Of a stretch of DNA of 64,000 nucleotides, positions 1 through 10,429 are shown piece by piece; the stretch's first letter is position 1; the number at the start of each line of letters is the position of its first letter. The DNA comes from Fragum whitleyi (Eukaryota > Mollusca > Bivalvia > Cardiida > Cardiidae), in NCBI GenBank assembly GCA_948146395.1, contig OX411552.1:14306957-14370956 (forward strand). The letters run 5' to 3'. Made by a program: the position numbers and the translations under genes. The notes under the pieces are model-generated. The model ran no database searches, had not been told where the DNA came from, and saw only the letters and a program-made list of their open reading frames with translations.

Positions 1-103
1 AAGCCGTGCGTTAACGGCGCGTGAATTAACTGATTAATCCATGTTTTCTCCCGTTAATGCCCGGGTTTTGTCCGTTAACGTATACCCATAACGACCCGAA
101 AAC
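1..103. repeat. Interspersed repeat fragment, inverted relative to 33967-34063
   Basis: Both stretches share words such as GCGTTAACG, TTTTCTCCCGT, CCCGGGTTTTGTCCG and ATAACGACCC in the same order on opposite strands. The left end is cut by the window start. The family is not recognised. Confidence 0.7.
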
Positions 104-600
104 GCACATTTTATGCAATAATGCAAGTTGAATTGTTTTCCTCGGATAATTTTTTGATGAAATTCGGTTTTGCTATCAAACAAGTGAACAGGCTTTCAAA
201 ACTCAACAGACACTTGCATGTTTGACATTATAAAGCAACATTTTTTCGTGGTTTGTTTCGGTGACCGATTAGAAGTTTGTTCAAGTTATCATTGTATACA
301 AGACTATTTCGAAAGAAAACTAAGTTCAACGATAGACAAATTTCATTGCTATGACCGAGTTCTCGTCAGCTCTCACGGTCTGCACACATTCGGCCAATCT
401 CACGATCAACCTCGAATGTAAGTAGACGGACTATTTCTAAAAATTACGGGAAACCCTTGGAAAAACTTGATGACGTCAGTAAAAATGGCGTTAACCCTCG
501 AACCTTTGAGTGAAAAAAATTGACGTCGCCAACGCTACTCTTTTAAGTCACGTGACGTGAAACCAACGTATCCTTATTTAGATATCTTTAGATTCTTTAA

Positions 601-826
601 CACAGGGTATAACGTGCCACGTTATTTGGCTTAGTTTTTACCCTCTACTTTTATTTCCTAAAAGAAGAACCATTTATCTCGACAGTGATACTAAAAATTG
701 AAACGAAAATGATTATTTCGGTTTATAAATCATTCAAAAAGTTGCTCCACCGTTAGTTCCGTATCGAAAAAATCGATCAGGTGTCCATGAACCTTCTGGT
801 GTCGGCGTGGCACGTTATACCCTGTG
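601..826. mobile_element. piggyBac-type MITE, 226 bp
   Basis: Perfect 21-bp terminal inverted repeats begin CACAGGGTATAACGTGCC. The element is flanked on both sides by TTAA (597-600 and 827-830), the target duplication of piggyBac-type transposases. There is no coding capacity. The homologous repeat copy at 19655-19670 carries a single uninterrupted TTAA, which confirms both boundaries. Confidence 0.88.
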
Positions 827-1045
827 TTAAATAACGACTAAAAAATCTTACTTTTTGAGAATGACGAATCATTCTCAAAAATTGAGATTTTTTGAGCCGT
901 TATTTTCTGTAAAAAAATATCAATCTTAAGAAAGCGCAAGTTGTTTCTGTGTTAGTTCTTCTTAGACTGTTTTCGCCTAACAAAATGCACCATTTTTTTA
1001 CAAACCCATCCGCCCTATAAACATCCAAGGTCTGTTGCAGTTTAC

Positions 1046-2277
1046 CCCCCGGTCTCACAGACCCCGATTTAATCCCGATTTCGAAAATTTCAAAATCGGC
1101 GCGAAATCGGCTAGCTTCGGGAGAGTCGTAGTGCCTTCTGACTCAAATCGGCATCAATTCGGGATCAAAAATAAATCGGGATAAAAATTTCAACATGCGC
1201 AAATTTTTCTCCCGATTTCGAAAATCGTGCCGAAATCGGCGCATCTCGGTGTACCTCGTACTAAGTCGTCGTTGTGCGTAGTAAACAAATCGGCGTTATT
1301 CGGCAACAGAATCGGTCCTATTTCGGCGTTCCTACCTCGGCGACGAACCCCGAATAACGCCGATGCCATACGAGTAACTCCCGATTCTCGCCGGTGAAGT
1401 ACGACGAGATACGCGACTAGTTATCCGAGCTACACTGACCTACACCGAATAACTACGAACTGCTAAGATATCATCCCGTAATACTACGAAGTACCCCGAT
1501 TTCCGAGGAGTATATTGAGGCGAATCAACTTTGTAAACAATTCATCACTTCAAAACCTTTGAACGAGACGCTTCCCTATACTTCAATTGGTGGTCATGGG
1601 CAGGTAATTCACGCTGCAATAGCTGATGAAATTGTCCAGTGTTTTGCCTCCTCTCTTTGGTAATGCAAGGCCGTACCCACCATCGCCTTTATTTCCTATG
1701 CTTAGGCTGTATCTGGCGCTGTTTATACTCAAGCTCTTCAAGACTCTTTTCAGCTGGAGCATTTTCCCTTTCCTTAAGTTGAATATAGTGGTAACACGAG
1801 ATTGCAATTATAACGTCGTCTGTTGTTGTTGGCATGTTGTCACTCTAACATCCATATGATAACTGATTTTTTTGCTGTTAAATCACGGATTTTTTTACCC
1901 AGTGTCCGAAATCGGGGTATAATCCTGAAAAAAGATATGAAACTCGTAGTCGATCCAGAACTGTCGGCGTATGTCGCAGAATATCTTTGTGCATCGTAGT
2001 CCATCGTAGTAAGAAATCGGGATAGTCGGTCTAGATCGTACTGTTTCGTAGTAACTCGGCTTTTAAACTCGGGGTACTTCGGAACGAAATCGGGGCAAAT
2101 CGTATCGAATCGTAGTTTTTCGCAGCCCGTCGGGAACACACAGCATGTATGTCTACTAATACGCCCCGTCCAAGGATGATCGGAGAAAAACGGCTCGAAT
2201 TCGTGGTAATCGGAGAAAATGCGTTCTCCCGAAGCACTACGGTTACTTTGGAAATCGGGGTCTGTGAGACCGGGGCG
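1046..2277. mobile_element. 1.2-kb non-autonomous TIR transposon with ATCGG/CGTAGT-rich arms
   Basis: The ends are inverted repeats with core CCCCGGTCTCACAGACCCCG, identical over 24 bp. A likely 4-bp duplication TTAC flanks the element (1042-1045 and 2278-2281). Two related repeat copies, near 18524 on the opposite strand and near 21390, are continuous across this point. The outer ~450 bp on each side is packed with short words (ATCGG, CGATTTCG, TCGTAGT) in both orientations; the middle, 1530-1860, is ordinary sequence. The short ORFs inside look fortuitous. The superfamily is not assigned; 4-bp duplications occur in several DNA-transposon groups. Confidence 0.8.
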
Positions 2278-2451
2278 TTACGGAAATGGCCGAGTGATGT
2301 TCCGAATGGATCTGCACAATCTCTATATCCGGTGTACGTTTTTTTTCAAAACTACCCTGATCCAATCGAAATTTGCTTACACCATCAAAACAAATAACAA
2401 CACGGGCTAGATCAGTAAATCACTGTTGTGTTGTCTTTCACTTAAGGTAAT

Positions 2452-3036
2452 GGACCCGTTACAAGTTCCGCAACGTTTCGGAACTCATTGTCTTTCATAA
2501 TGTTGGCAGTTGCTCGAGGTTTCCTAATGAAATCATTAAGGAAACCTAGGTAAACACTGTTATATAGTTAACAACATCGTGAATTTGACATTCATCTCGA
2601 TCAAAACCATTCCAAATCACTCAATCAACGCTCCATTCATTCATTTCAAACACTCAATCCAAATCAAAAAAGCTCAAAACCCAATGAAAATGATAGACGT
2701 CATTCAAAATAAATAAACCTAGAAAAAAAATCGCGATTTAACTGACATAATTGATATTTTGAAGGTCTGATGGGTACTGGAAGAAATAGGAGGTTATTTA
2801 TAAAACTTGTATACATATTTGATTAAGGGAAGGTAATAAATATAGCAAATTTAGTTCACCCTGAACAAAATTTACGATATTGGATTACCTTCCATTAAAT
2901 TCAGTCAAAAATCGGTCCATATGCTCATTCAATATCATTCCTTACTCATTCCAAAATAATTACTATTATTAATGTCAATTTTTCGATGTTGTTAACTCTA
3001 TTTGATGACTTCCGTAACTTTGCGGAACTATTAGGC
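2452..3036. mobile_element. Foldback MITE split by a second MITE
   Basis: The ends are imperfect inverted repeats around AGTTCCGCAA.GTT.CGGAA, and an inner palindrome AGGTTTCCT...AGGAAACCT lies at about 2518-2549. A relative without the insert is at 49880-50062. The element is interrupted by 2566-2997. Confidence 0.7.
2566..2997. mobile_element. 432-bp MITE, family 'M432', complete copy
   Basis: The terminal inverted repeats read AGTTAACAACATCG followed by a conserved TTGACATT. The left half holds degenerate ATTCATTCCAAACACTCA-like words. The centre is a hairpin built from GGTAATAAATAT..AAATT and its complement (about 2828-2890). Other copies: 4110-4290 (partial), 15090-15363 (partial), 17742-18155, 29061-29500 and 30280-30692. 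There is no ORF of note. Confidence 0.78.
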
Positions 3037-3059
3037 CTAAGGATATAATACATTAAAAC

Positions 3060-3770
3060 TTGTTTCACAAGAACTTTACACGTTTTAAAAAGATTACTTG
3101 GGAGTGGAATCGTTGAAAACGAGAAGTTTTATTAATCCAACTGTATTTGATCTAAATAATCTAACAAATAAAAGTTGTAACGTACCCTTGAGAGAGTGTA
3201 AATTGTAGTTTTCTAATCGGTGGATGTCACTTCCTTTCTTTTGGATATCGTCACAACTGACGTCACACTTTTCCAAATGCAAAAAAATATCATTCTATGG
3301 TGGTGGTGAACTACCATCACTTAACGCATAAGAACCTAATGGCGCATAGAATGTTGTTATTTAACACTTCATTTTTGCGAGAGGTATGTAAGATCATAGG
3401 GGTCCGAATAGTCTATATGGTGGTGGGGGGAGGTTATTTCGGACCCCTATGTGTAAGATCTGTCATGAGATTCTTTTTAGACATAGAGAATGACAAGTTA
3501 GTGTCTGAAAATATTATTGTTATCTGGTCGAGGTTGGGAGAATTTATCATGACGTGGCTTTGCAGAGGAAGGAAGCTGTTCTGTAGGTAGATCCGTTTGA
3601 AATATGTTTCTTAACTGACAAATCTGACAATGTGAATGAATGTGATCTTTAACTCCTCTAGAACAAGAAAGAAAAATAAGAAAGAGATTGCTTAGTTTCT
3701 AAAGTACTAGACTAGGTTAATATCAAAGAAAAAAGACAATTCTTACGTACCTCAATTCCTTTGAAGACGT
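3060..3770. other. Unassigned intergenic stretch
   Basis: I see no exon, RNA gene or clean transposon end here. An imperfect palindrome around AGGGGTCCGAATA...TATTTCGGACCCCT (about 3397-3450) is the only structure. The open frame at 3297-3590 overlaps it and has no recognisable product. Confidence 0.4.
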
Positions 3771-3778
3771 TGTGAACC

Positions 3779-4072
3779 GCCGTCAATGAGCAGTTGGGAG
3801 CGTGTCGAACTGTCAATCTAGAGGTTTCTGGTTCGATCCCCGACGGCGGCACTCATCCTTTCCGACTAGTTGTCTCTCACCAATGGGTCGATAATCATAA
3901 ACCTAAGTAGGATAGCAGCTGGAGGCTAGGAATGGATGTACTTGTAGTACTGGTGTGAGAAACACAATGTACCAGGAATACATGGTTAGGTGCTCCAGCC
4001 GTCGCGATATAACTGAAAAATTGTTAAAAGCGGAGTAAAACCCCATTCAAACAAACAAACAAACAATCAAGA
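3779..4072 (+). mobile_element. tRNA-derived SINE, full length
   Basis: The head folds as a tRNA-like unit: an A-box-like GAGCAGTTGGGAGCGTG, an anticodon loop CTGTCAA (GTC, Asp-like), a B-box GGTTCGATCCC, then an acceptor end pairing with the first GCCGTC. A conserved ~150-bp body follows (GATAGCAGCTGGAGGCTAGG; GTGCTCCAGCCG.CGCGATAT), and the 3' tail is ACCCCATTC(AAAC)n. At least eight more copies lie in the window. Confidence 0.85.
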
Positions 4073-4109
4073 AGGTGTGGTAAGGCAAGGAATAACGTGA
4101 TTTCTAGTA

Positions 4110-4290
4110 CAGTTAAAAAACCCATGAAACATTAATCTCAATATCATTCTAAATCACTCACTCAGCGCTCCATTCCTTCATTCCAAAGACTCACTCAAAC
4201 CATTCATAAACGGTCAAATATCACTAAAAAGATGAGATCAACAACTTCATTCAAAACAGATATAGCTACAAAAATGTCGAATTAACTGAA
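4110..4290 (+). mobile_element. M432 MITE fragment (left half)
   Basis: It resembles 2590-2750: CACTCA.TCAGCGCTCCATT, TTCATTCCAAAGACTCACTC and CATTCAAAACAGATA. The right half is missing, and unrelated sequence followed by an antisense SINE takes its place. Confidence 0.6.
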
Positions 4291-4359
4291 GTAAATGGAA
4301 TTAGGAGCGCCTGGTTGGTTCTTGAAGAGTACACCAGTAGGCCTACTACCAATATATTC

Positions 4360-4518
4360 TTTTCTAGCATCGAGCTGCCATCCCACAAAGGTCTACGATC
4401 ATCGACCCATGGGTGGGAGACAATTAATCGGAAAGATTGAGTGCCACCGTCGGGGATCGAACCCGGGACCTCTAGATTGACAGTCCGACGCGCTACCAAC
4501 TGCTCTATGCTGGCGGCT
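4360..4518 (-). mobile_element. tRNA-derived SINE, antisense, 3'-truncated
   Basis: Read on the minus strand from 4518, the tRNA-like head GCCGCCAGCATAGAGCAGTT, the Asp-like GACTGTCAATC loop and the B-box GGTTCGATCCC are intact. The body is recognisable to about 4360. The CAAAC tail is not present. Confidence 0.8.
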
Positions 4519-4879
4519 CTAACATCTGGAACTATTTTATCGTGTTATTTTTTTTTTAAATAACCGCCTTTATATATTTCTCTTTAATTTATTCATTGCG
4601 TTTTGCGCATTCGTGTTAGCATTGTGGAAAAATGTTAGGTTAGGCCGACTATCACCGTTGGAAATAACTCGATTTAGTAAATGTATCGAAAAAGTATTAC
4701 CTCCTTTTAATGAAAATTTAACTCTTTCGATTTTGTATTTATTGAAGGTTTGTTCGTTTTGATATTTTAACTTTATTATTATGATGGGGTGTTTTTTTTA
4801 AATCATATTGCGATGAAATAAAAATTATTTTCTTTTGAGGCAAAACATCTTGAAAATTGTGTAATAATATTTACTCGCG

Positions 4880-5110
4880 TGTGATTTTTCAGCAACATAA
4901 ATTTTGGTATTAAAAGATCACTTCTGGTCACTTTGACTCATTTTTTCTCTGTACAAACCTAAAATCTTGTCTTGAAAATTTGATGGGTAATTAACTTTCA
5001 GGTAACGTATCAAACTAACGCCCCACTTGTCAGAGTGCTAACAAGTCTCAAGATGTTCTATATACCATGGGCTATCAAACAGGCAATGTTAACAAAATTC
5101 CCAGTGAGGC
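4880..5110 (+). repeat. Left copy of a direct repeat bracketing the X-box array
   Basis: It matches 6875-7110 in the same orientation with divergence. Shared words: CAGCAACA.AAAT, GTCA.TTTGACT, CAGAGTGCT, AAGTCTCAAGATGTTCTA.ATACCA and ACAAAATTCCC. Confidence 0.75.
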
Positions 5111-5359
5111 ATGGATAGACAATTTATTTCTATATTCTTAGTTTTCTATGAAATTTAGGGATAACGTATTTTACTGCAATATCACGACTCTTAAGATGAC
5201 CAGATTTTTAATAAAAATCCATAAATGGGCCCAACAGTTTTAATACCCATTCTCTGTAACGACTTAAACTATTTTGGCACACATGGTCTCCGATTTTGAT
5301 GAAATTTCATATACAAGAAGGGAATAATGAAAGGAGAAGAAATTGACCAAAAAAATGTT

Positions 5360-6745
5360 TTTAGATCATCTGGTTACCATGGCAACGACCTTCAAAGCAC
5401 GGAAATTTGCAATATTAAGCTTTTTTGAAGCTATATAATTTGGTATTTACATGAAGTTGATGGTTGATTTTGTATGTATTGGATAATCTAGGACCGAAAA
5501 TTTTGAACTAGATTTTTTGTTGTGTCAGTAAGTGTCAAAAAGGTTGGCTACCATGACAACAAATATGGCTAATTTTGATAAATTGATTTCAAAATGTTGT
5601 TTATAATTTCCAGTTTTTCTTCACTTATGACTGACTTTTGATATGTAGATGGAATTTATTATATGAAAGGAGCAACTAAGATTCAAATTAATGTTGTTGT
5701 TGTCCACATTGGTTACCATGACAACGGTAACTATAGTTCATGACTTGGCTGCTTTTGTTACTTTGGAGTTGTTTTTTTTAATTTTTGCAGCATGATAAAC
5801 CGATGATGAATATTGGAACATATCTAACAAAAAATGCTCTTTCACAAACCGCAAAAAAATCATTGGGCCTTTTTGTTACCATGGCAACCATTTTTATTAT
5901 TTTCTTAAATCAGTTATTCTAAGTCCCTGAAAGTTTATATGTAATAAGAAAAAGAGATCAAATAAGCCTTTATCAAAATACAAGAAAAAAGAATAAAAAA
6001 AATAATAGTTGCCATGGTAATTTGTCGATACAACCCAAAATTAAGCATTTTTGGGGTGATTTTGCAGTCTTTTTCCTAAAAAATTAGACCGATTTACACT
6101 ACTATTTTGATATATCAGTTAGAGGAAAGTTTGAACTTTATTCAAGATTAAGAAATATTCCGATTGCTTAGTGTTGGATACCCGTATCCAAGGACTAAAA
6201 ATGGGCTTTTGTGAATTATAACATAATTGTTCCCATAGCAACAGGCTATTTCCTGCAAGTTTTTGAAAAAGAATCTCATATGTCCTAAAAGGTCTATTTG
6301 AGCAATTTAACAAATTATCATAACATTGAAATTGAGTTCAATAATCTAGTCATTTGAGGATTCTAAAGAGTTCTGAAGTTGCCTTCATTTAAGGGATACG
6401 AATTCGCGTTGCCATAGCAACAAACAAAAAAAAATATTTTTATTTGAAAGTTTATGTGGTATTTCCTTGTTAAACGGAAAACAATGTCTGTATTTTGTCA
6501 TTACATTTTGAAAAATGCAAAAATCAATATTTAAGTAGGGTATGTGTATTGTTGCCATGGAAACATAAGTTAACAACATAGGCCCAAAAATATTATTACT
6601 TCATTTGAGAGAACGATGATGGGGGACTTATATGTTGTGTGTTTTTATTTTAGTTTGTGCTGCATTACTGATATATTTGCCTGTAAAAACTCACAAAAAG
6701 AGACTTTTTCAATCTTTAATGGCTGTTTCCATGGCAACCAGAAGT
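5360..6745. repeat. Diverged ~169-bp tandem array with nine X-box-like palindromes
   Basis: Nine 14-nt sites close to GTTACCATGGCAAC lie at 5373, 5547, 5712, 5875, 6008, 6229, 6408, 6551 and 6725. Steps are 174, 165, 163, 133, 221, 179, 143 and 174, a mean of about 169. The sequence between sites is AT-rich and only weakly similar from unit to unit, so the palindrome is much better conserved than its surroundings. The site fits the RFX X-box consensus GTNRCC...RGYAAC. No reading frame is shared across units. Confidence 0.75.
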
Positions 6746-6874
6746 GATATCAAGAATTTTTTCATCTTATTTTTACTTTTGGGTCAGCCCTATCCTCATG
6801 TTTAAATTTTATCAAAATTTGAGACATAGCGTGCCACAACCCCTATTTAAAAGTGTTAGTGCTTACAGAGAATT

Positions 6875-7110
6875 GCTATTAATCAGCAACACAAATATAT
6901 GTTTTAAAGAAGTCAATTTTTTTGTCATTTTGACTTCATTTTTTTTGTTACTCTTTTAAAATTCATTTTCAAAATTTTATGGGGTGTGCTACTTTAAAGT
7001 GACGTATCTTACAAAAGCCCCACTCGCCAGAGTGCTTATATGTCTCAAAATGTTCTACATACCACGGACATTCAGAAAAATATGGTCTACAAAATTCCCC
7101 CGAGGGGGGG
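6875..7110 (+). repeat. Right copy of the direct repeat bracketing the X-box array
   Basis: Partner of 4880-5110, about 1990 bp away. The open frame at 6984-7352 covers it but is not matched by the left copy and is probably fortuitous. Confidence 0.7.
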
Positions 7111-7544
7111 GACAAAACCCATTCTTGCTCTTGGACTATATTTTTAAATCGGAGATTTATACCGTTTTCCAGAAATCCAGTCTGTTTGACCTACTACATT
7201 TTTACCTTTATCTTCTGAGCAATGTGTTCAAACCAAATTATGTGTTTTCAAACACCGAAGAAACGGCCTTTTCAGTCACAATCTACAAACTTTGTTTTTA
7301 CTTTTTTACTTTTCGACAAATAGAGAAGAGGCTAATACAAAATTTGATGTAATTTTCGCTTTTAGTAATTACCAGTTAGTATTTTCAGTGTTTATAACAA
7401 GATTTTCGGTTGAGTAGAGGAGTTGAAACGTACAATAGGTTAACTGTAAAATAAATTTGTAGCACTTACAATATTACTGCTCTGATTTTTTTCTCGAACG
7501 GTCATTTACCAGTTGTAGGGCTGACAACCAATCAAATTCTGTTA

Positions 7545-8260
7545 TGATTATCACTCGGTCAAAACCCACGCGTAAATTCAGACCACGTGGTAGATGCAAA
7601 TGGACATCGTCTGCTCGAAATGTGTCAATTAAGTTGTTTGTCATTGGTCAATGGTCGTCTGCACTCTGACAGGGAGCGTGGGAAGTCTACTGGTGGAATG
7701 AGTACTGTTGACTATGCGATAACATATAGAAATAATTTTGTAATTTTGAAATATTTGATTTCAATGAGCACTCTGATCACGCTCCAATCCTATTTTCAAT
7801 AAATTCAAATTTGAGTATGAAGAAAAATTATTCAACAACAAATAAACCGACAAAAAATACGATAAACTGATATAGGATAGCAGTAAGGGCGATCTATTTT
7901 TAGAATAACACATGAATAATCATAGAGTGCTGCTAGATTTAATCGATTGGTCAGAAACCAAAGATATAAATAGCATAGTTGCCGAGTTCACGTGTTTCTT
8001 GAGGGAAAATGCATTTATAGTATTTGGTAAAACCCAATGCTTGAAAAACAAACATGTTGGTAATCAAAATTGAAAATAGTTTAATGAAAAAGGTTTTGTT
8101 GCTAATCAGGCTTTTAAACTCTAGAGAGAGGAATAATATTAACAGACAAGCTTTTAGCTTGGCGTGTGCTCATTATAACAACGTAAAAAAATCTGCTAAG
8201 AAATAATTTAGACTAGCAGAGGGCTATCGAATCAGCAAACTTTCAAAATCGGACCCACGA
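7545..8260 (+). pseudogene. Decayed LINE: endonuclease C-terminus and linker
   Basis: The frame from about 7569 reads SDHVVDANGHRLLEMCQLSC, then NGRLHSD and STVDYAITYRNN, the usual C-terminal half of an APE-type LINE endonuclease. A shift near 7760 brings in SDHAPILFSINSN, containing the SDH motif. Further on, RVLLDLIDW, FLRENAF and YNNVKKSAKK resemble the linker before the reverse transcriptase. Frameshifts and stops show that it is dead. It could be from the same family as 25370-26930, which supplies the downstream part. Confidence 0.7.
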
Positions 8261-8630
8261 GGTTAGATGAGCTGGCGATGGAGTGTTAAGACAAAAAACT
8301 CACAAATTGGGCAAATATTTTACCAACTTTTATTGTCCGATTTGAGCCCTTTTGATTGGCGAACTATTGCACTATCCCAGCTTCTCAATGATGTCCGATT
8401 TACAGTGCTGACAGCACTTTGATTTTTCATAGCTTTCGTTTTTGGTAAAAGTGTTGAAAAAGCCCCCTTCCTTCTCGACAATTATAACAAGTGTAGAAAC
8501 CGAAATTTAATTCTGTTTTGTAATTATAGAAGAACCTTAAGGTAAGATGGTTTCATCTAACCCACCCAATCCCCTTTATTGCTTCCTGTGTGCCTGGATC
8601 ATCAGTAATGGAAAAAATATTCAGGAGTTA

Positions 8631-9215
8631 TACACTACTCAAAAGTTCTAAGCGGCCACCTTACCTTTTTCCATTTTTCACACATTTTCTGCTTTTATCT
8701 TGAAATGTGAACTTAGTCTCTCGAAAGAGTGGCCTTTCAATCATAATCCTATCCAATTGTTTTGTAAAATTATGCATCGGTAAGTCCTAAAGACGGAATT
8801 AAATGCATGTACCCTCAATTTCAAAAGTCACAAAATTTACACTTTTAAGAGAAATTTGGATTTTTCGATACTTGAAAAACGCAACGCCTACCAATCTTTT
8901 GTACTAATATCAGTGGTACAACGCCTGTGGACTCCTAAAATTAATAAGAATTGCCAAAACGTTCTACACAATCCTTATCCTAACAAGAAATGTCAAAAAT
9001 ACCCCACCCACCAATGTTAACTTTGAAATCGAGGGTTCTCCTACTTTTGTTTAATTTTAAAAAATTTCTTGTTGAATTATTTCACATTGTTTTCCCTTGT
9101 TGACTTCACAAATGACTTGGCTACATTATTCAAGCGAAAACGAGTTGAAACCATGCGGCGTTTATAATATATGACCAAAAAGGCAAGTGGCCGCTTAGGA
9201 GTTTTGAGGAGTGTA
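8631..9215. mobile_element. Tc1/mariner-type non-autonomous element, 585 bp
   Basis: The ends are inverted repeats TACACTACTCAAAAGTTC / TACACTCCTCAAAACTCC, continuing into a shared TAAGCGGCCAC. Both are flanked by TA (8629-8630, 9216-9217), the hallmark of this superfamily. No transposase frame is visible. Confidence 0.78.
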
Positions 9216-9364
9216 TAAATATGGATGAGGTATAATCGATGATTTTACCCATGGCAGACCGGAGTCTAAATTACGGGACGCTGCACTTAAGGGTTGAGTA
9301 AAACATCTTGAATTTAGAATAACTTACTTCGACATTAATAACTTTAAACCTTTAAATCGTATGT

Positions 9365-9425
9365 TGGTAACCAAATCCTCGTAACTTCAGCTTGTCCAGC
9401 TGAAGATACGTGGCTTTGGTAACCA
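9365..9425. repeat. Hairpin, 28-bp arms
   Basis: The left arm begins TGGTAACCAAATCCTCGTA and the right arm is its complement with about four mismatches; the loop is TGTCC. It stands alone, with no second copy seen. Confidence 0.7.
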
Positions 9426-9639
9426 CACGATGACTCGTTAACTTTCTCTAAGCACGTTAATCCTGGTGTTTAAATACAGTTCATTGCACCCGAATACGGT
9501 TATGCCGATTAACTTTTGAAAGAATCCAAAATAATTAGAAGAACCCACCAAATTACGTCAGGGCTAAGCCGCACCCTACCAGTTGAATAACTACGCAGAA
9601 TACATACATGTATTGTTTAATAGCTTATCAATGCCTTGT

Positions 9640-10110
9640 CTTAGGCATGTTTATTACCAGCATACGAAAAAAGGTGAACGCCTGAATTTGGACAGATGGT
9701 GGTAGCATGGAAAGCAATGTGGAATAAATGCCCGAATACACCAACTTTATTTCATCTTTTCTAATAATCTAATATTAGATAAAGTTTCTATCATATTCTT
9801 TTAACTATATTTAATGTAATTTTTTCATCTTCTTCCTTTTTTCTTATTTTTCTTAATTTATTTTTTTTATGATTTTTTTGAGTGTTTGTTTGTTTGTTGC
9901 TCTGTTTGTATGTCTGTCTGTTTTTATGTGTGTGAATGCGTATTGTTTTTATTATATTTTTTTTTTTTGCGATGTTAAAGTAAAATTAGATTTCGGTTAA
10001 TAAACGAGATTTTTTTCGAGAACTTTTTTTCCTACATTTCCGTCTTGCAAATTTCACTTATCAAATAGTTTACAATTCCTTGTATTAAATGAATGTTGTA
10101 TACGAACTCA
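9640..10110. other. T-rich stretch with a possible LINE 3' end
   Basis: The stretch has long T runs, a (GTTT)/(GTCT) tract at 9885-9925, and GGTTAATAAACGAGATTTTT near 10000, which looks like the A-rich end of a retroposon in either direction. No frame is supported. Confidence 0.3.
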
Positions 10111-10355
10111 CAATTATAGAAGGTCGCTCTTTTGGTCCATTTCTTTGCATTTTTGCCAGGAAATGGTATTTTCAAAAATCCTTATTTTCTCCGAAAAATA
10201 GAAAGCTTTTCTGTTGTTTTTTTTAGGAAAATCAGCGTAAAGGTACACTCTATGAAATATATTTATAAAAAAAAAAACGATTGGGACGGGTGTCCTATAA
10301 TGTCGGTTTTGTTGTGTTATTTTAACAAGAAATCTTGTATAGTTCCGCAATTTAG

Positions 10356-10421
10356 AGTGAGTGATCAAAGGTAAATTTTGTCTATACAGGTATAGACAAA
10401 ATTGACCTTTGATCACTCACT
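10356..10421. repeat. Near-perfect 31-bp hairpin
   Basis: Arms AGTGAGTGATCAAAGGT.AATTTTGTCTATA (10356-10386 and 10391-10421) pair with one mismatch around a 4-nt loop. A terminator-like RNA role is unlikely in this context; a minimal MITE is the simplest reading. Confidence 0.8.
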
Positions 10422-10429
10422 TAAACTTG

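Larger units (their letters stand above)
393..2320 (+). repeat. Repeat 'A', copy 1, interrupted by two transposons
   Basis: The outer parts (393-600, 831-1045, 2278-2320) match two other copies: 21090-21415 on the same strand, and 18460-18615 plus 19550-19785 on the opposite strand. Shared words include GATCAACCTCG, TGACGTCAGT, AAAAATGCACC and GGCCGAGTG.TGTTCCGAATG. A hairpin (832-911) with arms AATAACG.CT.AAAAATCTT sits inside. Insertions at 601-826 and 1046-2277 are annotated separately. Confidence 0.75.

Noticed and set aside
1840..2139. 99-codon minus-strand frame in the CCCCGG element
   Set aside because: It is composed of repeated ATCGG/CGTAGT words; no transposase motif could be seen.
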